From positions 248,001 through 312,000 of the forward strand of contig NZ_JBHSGP010000004.1 in NCBI RefSeq assembly GCF_042654525.1: a stretch of 64,000 nt of DNA, given 5' to 3'. Positions 43,189-49,658 of the stretch are shown here, in pieces; positions within the stretch are counted from its first letter, which is position 1, and the number at the start of each line of letters is the position of its first letter. The notes beneath the pieces were generated by a model. That model ran no database searches and was not told the DNA's origin. It saw nothing but the letters and a program-made list of their open reading frames with translations. A program made the position numbers and the translations under genes. The stretch is from Geojedonia litorea. Lineage in GTDB: Bacteria > Bacteroidota > Bacteroidia > Flavobacteriales > Flavobacteriaceae.

Positions 43189-43222
43189 TTATTGATAATT
43201 GTTCATTGTTAGTTGTTGGTTG
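43189..43222. repeat. Short heptamer array
   Basis: TTATTG, ATAATTG, TTCATTG, TTAGTTG and TTGGTTG in register. It is followed by GTTAAGTTGAGGAG and the AAGCAGTGTATTTTAGCTGG word at 43245. Confidence 0.7.
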
Positions 43223-43292
43223 TTTGTTGTTAAGTTGAGGAGTAAAGCAGTGTATTTTAGCTGGTGTTAGGCTTGCGTTAGTTTTTAAATTA

Positions 43293-44036
43293 TTAAGTAT
43301 TAGAATTGTTTAATAGTTTTAAAACCAATTCGGTTTGGTGTAATACACTTTCTGTGAGTTCAATATATCTAATAATAGTATATCTTTCTTGAGATATTAA
43401 GCTTAGTAAATCTCTTGGTAAATCATCAATTCTCACATTTTTCCATAACAGTTGGATTGCAGCATCTGCATGAAACGGATTTCCAATGTTAGGGCTAGGG
43501 TATTTTAGAGATACGTTTTGCATAAATTTAAATAAATAATCTTTGTTACCATTTTGTACGATTTGTTCAGCTCTTTGAAGTCTATTGAGCTCCATTAATT
43601 CGGTTCTAAACTTTTTGTCAAACAAATCAATATTTCCGGTAGAGATGAGTAAATTAAAGCTATTGGAGTTATAAATATTAATTACACTTATACTCGAAAA
43701 GTTATTTAAATAAAGCTCAATATAGTCTTCTATGGTTGTGTAAAAACCATTATCAATGCTGTCTATAACTGATGTTAATAAGGCAAGCCTTTTTTTATTT
43801 CTTTTTAGTCTGTCGTTAAGTTGTAAGGTGTCTTTTGTGTAATCGTTGGTTAGTGAGGTTTGATATTCATTTTTGAGACGTTTTTTTTTGTTCATCTCAT
43901 TCCAGTTATTGACTTGCAGTGCTAAAAGTATACCAATCATTACCAATACAATCTCTCCAATGGCATATTTCAAATACTTTCCAGTGTTGTTTTTTTCCAT
44001 AAGGTCGCGTCTAATCTGTCTAAAGAATTTTATCAT
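43293..44036 (-). CDS. DUF6090 family membrane protein, copy 14
   Basis: 247 residues with head MIKFFRQIRRDLMEKNNTGK and TM helix IVLVMIGILLALQVNNWNEMNKKKR. The second motif is SFNLLISTGNIDLFDKKFRTELM. It combines the TTCCCG leader hairpin with the TACGTA operator module (138 bp upstream), so both kinds of control element meet in this copy. It is single, with non-family neighbours on both sides. Confidence 0.88.
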   Translation of the reverse strand: MIKFFRQIRRDLMEKNNTGKYLKYAIGEIVLVMIGILLALQVNNWNEMNKKKRLKNEYQTSLTNDYTKDTLQLNDRLKRNKKRLALLTSVIDSIDNGFYTTIEDYIELYLNNFSSISVINIYNSNSFNLLISTGNIDLFDKKFRTELMELNRLQRAEQIVQNGNKDYLFKFMQNVSLKYPSPNIGNPFHADAAIQLLWKNVRIDDLPRDLLSLISQERYTIIRYIELTESVLHQTELVLKLLNNSNT

Positions 44037-44043
44037 ATGCTTT

Positions 44044-44061
44044 TTCCCGAGAAAGCGGGAA
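44044..44061 (-). promoter_or_regulatory. Leader hairpin before DUF6090 copy 14
   Basis: TTCCCG / CGGGAA, 7 nt before the start codon, with the same flanking words as copies 11 and 13. Confidence 0.55.
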
Positions 44062-44173
44062 GCTTATTGGTTGGTTATCATGAAGCACAACTACTAATAT
44101 GCTCGAAAAAACTGCGCTAAAACAGCTTTTAGTCTCTTAAAAGTAAATGTAAACCTTTTAAATTGAAAAGGGT

Positions 44174-44191
44174 ATAGGTAGATCTACGTAT
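44174..44191. promoter_or_regulatory. Palindromic operator, site 5
   Basis: ATAGGTAGATCTACGTAT, with one base changed in the left half. The TACATTTA box on the minus strand (44144-44151) is at 22 bp. Confidence 0.6.
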
Positions 44192-44267
44192 TTCATAGTT
44201 ACTTTTAGGTTGGTTGGTCTGCTCTTAAAAAACCACAAGTCTCGGGGCTGTAGAGATGTGAAACCAT

Positions 44268-44301
44268 AAAAAAAGACGGTCATTTTCAGACCGCCCTTTT
44301 T
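44268..44301 (-). terminator. Intrinsic terminator after the 142-aa lipoprotein gene
   Basis: GCGGTC and GACCGT arms (one G-T pair) extend into A/T runs. On the minus strand the hairpin is followed by TTTTTTT. It lies 22 bp after the stop codon. Confidence 0.75.
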
Positions 44302-44322
44302 ATATGTTGTAGTGTAATGGTA

Positions 44323-44751
44323 TTAATCTCCCGCACTTAAAGAATAACTGCCATCACCTTTAAAAGACGTTAGAATAATGGTCACTGTCCAATTTCCAGG
44401 TTCGCCTGCACTAGTGACACCATCAATACTATCGGGTTCTGTGCCGCCATTGAGGCTTCGGTCGAGTACAATAGTTCCATTAGCATCTCTCACCACCATT
44501 TGAAACCTGCCTAGTGCCGTAGCTGTAATATCAGCATTATAATCTGCTGTTGCTAGGTTGTTGGTCCAATTGATCGTTCTTGAGCCGCTACCACCGTTAC
44601 CAGTAAAATCGCCGCCAATGTCGCCAGAAGGCCCTTCGTTAACGGTTATATTTACAGAAGAATCATCGTCAGATGAACACGATGAAAATGTGGCCATAAA
44701 CAGTGTTAGTGCCGTTAAAAGGGTTAGTAATTTAAAATTTGAGGTTTTCAT
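44323..44751 (-). CDS. Lipoprotein of unknown function, beta-sandwich type
   Basis: 142 residues. The lipobox ATFSSCSSDDD with an acidic Ser/Asp tract is typical of surface-exposed Bacteroidota lipoproteins. A Gly-rich linker (SGDIGGDFTGNGGSGS) precedes a domain of about 80 residues with alternating strands (RTINWTNNLATADYNADITATALGRFQMVVRDANGTIVL, GNWTVTIILTSFKGDGSYSL). The second part resembles pre-peptidase or cadherin-like C-terminal beta domains, but identity is not certain. It has its own terminator. Confidence 0.7.
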   Translation of the reverse strand: MKTSNFKLLTLLTALTLFMATFSSCSSDDDSSVNITVNEGPSGDIGGDFTGNGGSGSRTINWTNNLATADYNADITATALGRFQMVVRDANGTIVLDRSLNGGTEPDSIDGVTSAGEPGNWTVTIILTSFKGDGSYSLSAGD

Positions 44752-44994
44752 TGTTATTAATTTTAGTTGTTTATTAATATATAAAACAGTTAAGTCCCTA
44801 TAGGTCCTAGTCTAAAAACGCGCTTTTTTTAAATATATTTTTAACAGTCGGGGATAGCGTAGGTTATAGGGCAATGCATGTTGCACCTGTGGCAAGATAC
44901 GCAATTGTTGGGTTAAACCAAACGCAATAGAGCTAAATCTATAACTGTGACGGCAATTGGTAGGAGCGGGGCTTACACTGATGGTGATGTTTGT

Positions 44995-45151
44995 CATTTC
45001 GTGTGGTTTTGCGCAGCAAAAGGGTATCGAGAAGCATTGGAGTACAAGTTCTCGATACGTCCCGTTGTTGATGTGACACTCGAACTGATAGCATTTGTGA
45101 TGTTTATCACTTCGAGTGTCCCGAGCCTAGTCTAGGGATGTATCGAGAAGT
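44995..45151. repeat. Decayed REP-like doublet plus an extra half
   Basis: The left half, right half and a further left half of the CTCGA palindrome family are present with several substitutions. No gene is seen in the rest of 44752-45190; a 61-codon frame there is probably chance. Confidence 0.7.
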
Positions 45152-45190
45152 AAGGCAGTGCAATTAAGCGAGTATTGTACCTTCGTATGT

Positions 45191-45709
45191 TTATTCCGTT
45201 TTATGAACTTCCAGTTCGATTTCAATCATAAACTCGGGAAGTGCTAATTCCTTGACGCCAAGCCAAGTACCTGTAGGAAAATGATTTTTGTATATTTCTG
45301 CACGATAGGCAGATTTTTCAAGCATAAGAGGCATATTGGTCGTAAAAATATTTTCTACAACGACATCGTCAAATGTGCAACCGTAGTGTTTTAATATTTT
45401 TTCCAAATCTGAATAACAGTTTTTCATTTGTTGCTCTAAATCACCAACTGCGGTAGGGCTGCCCTCATCGTCCATGCTTACCGCTCCAGAGATTTTAATG
45501 CTATTTCCAATTTTTACAGCGTGGGTATAGCCATAAGCTTTTTCCACTTCTGGTCGCAATAGAAAATATTCAGGCTTTTCGGATTTAGCCATGACTTCTT
45601 TTTCAACTTCTTTGGTTTCTTTCTCTTGTTTTTGTTCACAACTTTGGAATCCAATTGCGAAAGCCAAAAGTGTAATGAATAACACAAGATGGTGGGTTGT
45701 TTTTTTCAT
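45191..45709 (-). CDS. RidA family lipoprotein
   Basis: 172 residues. The lipobox AIGFQSCEQKQ is followed by a Lys/Glu linker and a RidA domain: EVEKAYGYTHAVKIGNSIKISGAVSMDD, LEQQMKNCYSDLEKILKHYGCTFDDVVVENIFTTNM, PTGTWLGVKELALPEFMIEIELEVHK. In place of the usual catalytic Arg of RidA (RSxxxV) the loop reads TGTWLGV, so enamine deaminase activity is doubtful. It is the second secreted RidA of the window and only distantly similar to the one at 20.8 kb. Confidence 0.88.
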   Translation of the reverse strand: MKKTTHHLVLFITLLAFAIGFQSCEQKQEKETKEVEKEVMAKSEKPEYFLLRPEVEKAYGYTHAVKIGNSIKISGAVSMDDEGSPTAVGDLEQQMKNCYSDLEKILKHYGCTFDDVVVENIFTTNMPLMLEKSAYRAEIYKNHFPTGTWLGVKELALPEFMIEIELEVHKTE

Positions 45710-45796
45710 AATTCTGATTGTTTAGTGCCTACTTTGCTCGGGTTTCGGCTACCCCGTTTTGGTTATGGGTTTCGTTTTACAGGATGATGCACCACC

Positions 45797-45910
45797 TGTT
45801 TAGCTGCGCTAAAGCTTCGATTTGTGGTGTGTTTAATCACCTAATTTAGTAAATATAAACCGAATAACACAAGCATTATGGACTGTGTGTAGCAACAAAC
45901 TGTGAGGATT
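45797..45910. repeat. Dispersed intergenic block, copy 5
   Basis: TTTAGCTGCGCTAAAGCTTC then CTAATTTAGTAAATATAAAC and ATTATGGACTGTGTGTAGC. It is a more diverged version of the 32825 block. The following GCAATTACTTGTAGGTATTG at 45934 matches the tail of the 27285 element. Confidence 0.55.
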
Positions 45911-45964
45911 TAGGGAGGTAGGCGAGAACAAGCAATTACTTGTAGGTATTGTTGGGCACAGTTT

Positions 45965-46519
45965 TTATTCTTTGTTTATTTCGTAAACCATTTCTACCAT
46001 TCCATCCTTAAAAGCGGTTACATTTTTCAAATGCAACGGAATTTCTTTTCCAATATAGTCGAAAAAGAGTGTTCCATCTCCCAGCAGAGTTGGAATTATG
46101 GTTATGTTGATTTCATCTGCAATTCCGAGCTTAAGAAATTCTTTGGTTAGCATTGATCCACCAACCATCCATATATTCTGAAACTTTGGTTTTAGCTTAT
46201 CATTAATAATTTCGGTTAATTTACCCGAAAGAAACTGAACACTGTTTTTGTCTGATTTTACATTTCTATTTGTCAGCACAAAAACTGGCACTTCTCCGTA
46301 CGGCCAACCGAGTTCAATAGCGTGTTCATAAGTCCGAGAACCCATAACGAAACAGTCAATCGACTTAAGAAATTCCGAAATAAATTCCTTGGTCAGTTCA
46401 ACTCCTTTTTCATAATTGTCTTTTGAGTTCATCCAGGAAATACTTCCATCTTTTTTGGCTATAAAACCATCAAGACTGGAAACCATATGAATCGTAATTT
46501 TTGAATTTTTAGTACGCAT
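45965..46519 (-). CDS. Dihydrofolate reductase family protein (RibD C-terminal type)
   Basis: 184 residues with the DHFR-like fold of RibD-C/YyaP proteins. Motifs are ITIHMVSSLDGFIAKKDGSISWM (substrate side), IDCFVMGSRTYEHAIELGWPYGEVPVFVLTNR (NADPH binding) and NIWMVGGSMLTKEFLKLGIADEINITIIPTLLGDGTLFF. Members are annotated as reductases but most have no tested substrate. The protein is complete and of usual length. It is an accessory unit next to a well-formed inverted-repeat element (46529). Confidence 0.9.
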   Translation of the reverse strand: MRTKNSKITIHMVSSLDGFIAKKDGSISWMNSKDNYEKGVELTKEFISEFLKSIDCFVMGSRTYEHAIELGWPYGEVPVFVLTNRNVKSDKNSVQFLSGKLTEIINDKLKPKFQNIWMVGGSMLTKEFLKLGIADEINITIIPTLLGDGTLFFDYIGKEIPLHLKNVTAFKDGMVEMVYEINKE

Positions 46520-46528
46520 TTCTCAAAT

Positions 46529-46694
46529 TTTGGCTAACGTGTTTGGCTATGATTCCGTTGCGAGACACGAGCGAAGCGAACTGTGCGTAGCAAAAACCCG
46601 TAGGATTTTCGGAGTAGGAATCAAGCCAAGTTAAATATACTGATTTTTGGTTTTTGTTGGTTGTTAGCAAAGGATTATAGCCATTGTTAGCATC
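46529..46694. repeat. Cassette-boundary-like imperfect inverted repeat (best example)
   Basis: The element fills the gap between two genes. The outer GCTAAC (46533-46538) and GTTAGC (46685-46690) are inverted. An inner arm TTGGCTATGATTCC (46543-46556) pairs with GGAATCAAGCCAA (46617-46629) across 12 bp with one unpaired base. Such extra-helical bases and GTTA-type cores are features of integron attC sites, but the fit to GTTRRRY is incomplete, so this is a suggestion only. Confidence 0.5.
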
Positions 46695-46700
46695 TGGCAT

Positions 46701-47207
46701 TTATTCAGAATTTTCTTTATAAATTCCTTTTGATATGTTTTCAGTAGAATTGAGAATTTCATCTACATAATCACGATATTCTTTGAAGAAAATTGATTTA
46801 CGAGCATTCCAATAGAGCAGAAATCCAGGTTGATCCTTAACTCCAGCTATAACTTGGTTTAAAGATTCAGGAATTCTTTCATCCAATGTACCTTCCAATG
46901 CGAGATAATAACTATTTTGGAAAGTAAGAAGTAAACCATGTAAATTGTAAATGTGTTGTAATTGCTGATCTTTTGTCATAGAATCAGGATCCGATAGAAA
47001 CCTCCAAAATGATGCACTTGTCTCTGCATTTGTTCCCATTGTAACATACCAATCCGTCATCGTTCCGATTGTTGCGGTTGCGGTTGAAGATCTGGTAGCT
47101 TTAGTATTATCTTTTAGTTGAATACCCACAAAAATCAGTGAAATTAAGATGGCAATCCCTCCCAAAATCTCTACTATTAGTGCAATTTTCTTTAGTTTTA
47201 TTTTCAT
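46701..47207 (-). CDS. Single-pass membrane protein with helical domain, unknown function
   Basis: 168 residues. A basic head (MKIKLKKIALIVEILGG) runs into one TM helix (about residues 8-28, IAILISLIFVGIQL), then KDNTKATRSST and ~130 residues of charged helix (WRFLSDPDSMTKDQQLQHIYNL, YWNARKSIFFKEYRDYVDEIL). The plan (basic start, TM, helical exterior) is that of the DUF6090 proteins, but the sequence is unrelated. Similar proteins occur in many marine bacteria. It has the TACGTA operator module 104 bp upstream. The function is unknown. Confidence 0.75.
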   Translation of the reverse strand: MKIKLKKIALIVEILGGIAILISLIFVGIQLKDNTKATRSSTATATIGTMTDWYVTMGTNAETSASFWRFLSDPDSMTKDQQLQHIYNLHGLLLTFQNSYYLALEGTLDERIPESLNQVIAGVKDQPGFLLYWNARKSIFFKEYRDYVDEILNSTENISKGIYKENSE

Positions 47208-47310
47208 GTCCTCTGCTTGATGCTAACTTATTATATACGCCTAAAAATGGCGTCTTAACAGCTTTTAGTCAAAAAAAAGTAAATATAAAACTTTTTTGAC
47301 TGAAAAAGGT

Positions 47311-47328
47311 ATAGGTAGTTCTACGTAT
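47311..47328. promoter_or_regulatory. Palindromic operator, site 6
   Basis: ATAGGTAGTTCTACGTAT, with one changed base in the left half. The box TATATTTA (47280-47287, minus strand) is at 23 bp, one longer than in the other sites. Confidence 0.6.
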
Positions 47329-47372
47329 TTCATGACGGTTTTGCCAGGTTATTACTGTTTAAATAATCCTAT

Positions 47373-47477
47373 AGTTCTAGATACACCCCACCCTTGGTGG
47401 TTCACTGGACCTGATAGTAATTATAGGTGTTGGTCACTTCGACTGTTTTGGAGTAGCAAAAGGGCATCGAGACGTAG
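47373..47477. repeat. Decayed REP-like halves
   Basis: AGTTCTAGATACACC to CTGATAG, then CACTTCGACTG to CATCGAGACG, in right-then-left order. The gap 47208-47513 holds this and operator site 6 only. Confidence 0.6.
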
Positions 47478-47513
47478 AGTAAGACTTTAACACCGTAATG
47501 GTTACACTTACAA

Positions 47514-49658
47514 TTAATCAATTAAAATCTTCAGAATCTTAATGGCCGCATCACTAATTTTAGTACCCGGGCCAAAGACGGCGACCGCCCCTGCATCAAA
47601 AAGGTATTGGTAATCTTGTTTGGGAATGACCCCACCCACAATCACCATAATATCGTCACGGCCATAGGCTTTGAGCGCTTCAATCACTTGTGGTACCAAG
47701 GTTTTATGTCCCGCCGCTAAAGAGGAGACACCCAAAATATGCACATCATTTTCAACAGCCTGTTTGGCGGCTTCTTGAGGGGTTTGGAACAAGGGTCCAA
47801 TATCCACATCAAAACCTACATCGGCATAGCCCGTAGCCACCACTTTGGCACCACGGTCATGACCGTCCTGTCCCATTTTAGCAATCATGATACGCGGTCT
47901 ACGTCCATCTTGCTCGGCAAAAATATCGGCCAGTTCTTTTGCCCGTTTAAAGGAGGCATCGTCTTTTATTTCTTTACTATACACGCCTGAAAAGGATTTG
48001 ATTTGTGCTTTATAACGTCCAAACGCCACTTCTAGGGCATCACTGATTTCACCCAAAGTAGCCCGTGCGCGCGCCGCTTCAATAGCTAAAGCTAATAAAT
48101 TCTCGTGAAGACCGGAATCTCCTTTCAAAGAATTTTTGGCGGCTTCAGTTAATTTTATCAATGCTAGATTGACTTTTTCAGTGTCTCTTTCGGTTTTAAT
48201 ACGCTCTAATCGTGCAATCTGCCCGTTTCGTACGGTTTGGTTATCGACTTCCAAAGTGCTAATGGGGTCTTCCTTATCCAATCGGTATTTGTTGACGCCT
48301 ACAATAATATCCTGGCCCGAGTCAATACGTGCCTGTTTTCTGGCAGCGGCTTCTTCGATGCGTATTTTGGGGATGCCGGCTTCAATGGCTTTGGTCATAC
48401 CACCGAGAGCTTCTATTTCTTCAATGAGAGACCAAGCTTTTTGTGCAATATCGTGGGTGAGTTGTTCTACATAAAAACTGCCCGCCCAAGGGTCGACCGT
48501 TTTGGTGATATGGGTTTCGGCCTGCAAAAACAATTGGGTATTACGTGCAATACGCGCCGAAAAGTCGGTGGGTAAAGCAATGGCTTCATCCAAAGCATTG
48601 GTATGTAAACTTTGCGTGCCTCCAAAAGCTGCAGCTGCGGCCTCTATGGTGGTACGCGCCACATTATTAAACGGATCCTGCTCGGTAAGACTCCAGCCCG
48701 AGGTTTGGCAATGGGTACGCAGAGCGAGGGACTTGTCGTTTTTAGGATTGAATTGCTTTACCAACTTGGCCCAGAGCATACGTGCGGCACGCATTTTGGC
48801 GATTTCCATAAAATGGTTCATACCAATGGCCCAAAAGAAAGAGAGGCGCGGGGCAAAGGTATCAATATCCATTCCGGCATCTAGTCCCTTGCGGATATAT
48901 TCCAAGCCATCGGCCAATGTATAGGCTAGTTCAATATCACAGGTGGCACCGGCTTCCTGCATATGGTAGCCCGAAATACTGATGCTGTTGAATTTGGGCA
49001 TGTGTTTGCTCGTATATTCAAAAATATCAGAGATAATCTTCATGCTGGGTGTAGGCGGATAGATATAGGTGTTACGGACCATAAATTCTTTTAGAATGTC
49101 GTTTTGTATGGTTCCCGACAGTTGTTGGGGCGTAACACCCTGTTCTTCGGCGGCAACAATATAAAAGGCCATGATAGGCAAAACGGCACCGTTCATGGTC
49201 ATAGACACCGACATTTGATCAAGTGGAATCTGGTCAAACAGTAGTTTCATATCCTCTACCGAGTCAATGGCGACTCCAGCCTTCCCCACATCACCTACCA
49301 CACGTTCATGGTCAGAATCGTAACCGCGATGTGTTGCCAGGTCGAAGGCAACGGATAGCCCTTTTTGTCCGGCAGCAAGGTTGCGTCTGTAAAAGGCATT
49401 ACTCTCTTCAGCGGTTGAAAACCCAGCATACTGACGAATGGTCCAAGGCCTGCGCACATACATGGTACTGTAAGGCCCACGTAAGTTAGGGGCAATACCC
49501 GCAGCAAAGTTGAGGTGTTCGAGCGGTTGGAGGTCTTCTGCCGAATAGGTAGATTGGATTACAATGTCTTCGGCAGTGGTATATTCACTTTTGGCTTTTG
49601 GCTCTAGGCTTTTGGCCGCTGCCAAGAGGCTGATATGCTGTATATCTTTTCTACTCAT
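47514..49658 (-). CDS. scpA: Methylmalonyl-CoA mutase, large (catalytic) subunit
   Basis: 714 residues from the chosen ATG at 49658 (MSRKDIQHISLL), which overlaps the end of the small-subunit gene by 8 bp; an extension to 49703 would overlap by more than 50 bp. The TIM-barrel substrate domain shows RGPYSTMYVRRPWTIRQYAGFSTAEESNAFYRRNLAAGQKGLSVAFDLATHRGYDSD. The C-terminal cobalamin domain shows AKMGQDGHDRGAKVVATGYADVGFDVDIGP with DxHxxG. The enzyme interconverts succinyl-CoA and (R)-methylmalonyl-CoA using adenosylcobalamin, in propionate metabolism. Confidence 0.96.
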   Translation of the reverse strand: MSRKDIQHISLLAAAKSLEPKAKSEYTTAEDIVIQSTYSAEDLQPLEHLNFAAGIAPNLRGPYSTMYVRRPWTIRQYAGFSTAEESNAFYRRNLAAGQKGLSVAFDLATHRGYDSDHERVVGDVGKAGVAIDSVEDMKLLFDQIPLDQMSVSMTMNGAVLPIMAFYIVAAEEQGVTPQQLSGTIQNDILKEFMVRNTYIYPPTPSMKIISDIFEYTSKHMPKFNSISISGYHMQEAGATCDIELAYTLADGLEYIRKGLDAGMDIDTFAPRLSFFWAIGMNHFMEIAKMRAARMLWAKLVKQFNPKNDKSLALRTHCQTSGWSLTEQDPFNNVARTTIEAAAAAFGGTQSLHTNALDEAIALPTDFSARIARNTQLFLQAETHITKTVDPWAGSFYVEQLTHDIAQKAWSLIEEIEALGGMTKAIEAGIPKIRIEEAAARKQARIDSGQDIIVGVNKYRLDKEDPISTLEVDNQTVRNGQIARLERIKTERDTEKVNLALIKLTEAAKNSLKGDSGLHENLLALAIEAARARATLGEISDALEVAFGRYKAQIKSFSGVYSKEIKDDASFKRAKELADIFAEQDGRRPRIMIAKMGQDGHDRGAKVVATGYADVGFDVDIGPLFQTPQEAAKQAVENDVHILGVSSLAAGHKTLVPQVIEALKAYGRDDIMVIVGGVIPKQDYQYLFDAGAVAVFGPGTKISDAAIKILKILID

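Noticed and set aside
44812..44997. 61-codon minus-strand frame with an apparently natural composition
   Set aside because: It is short, has no start context and no recognisable family, and overlaps repeat-derived sequence; a gene remnant is possible but cannot be supported.
45965..46519. True folate-pathway dihydrofolate reductase (FolA)
   Set aside because: The motifs are those of the RibD C-terminal group, not of FolA, and thyA is not adjacent.
8413..47513. Prophage or conjugative element as cause of the accessory blocks
   Set aside because: No capsid, tail, integrase, relaxase or Tra genes were seen; the genes are single, envelope-type or metabolic units.
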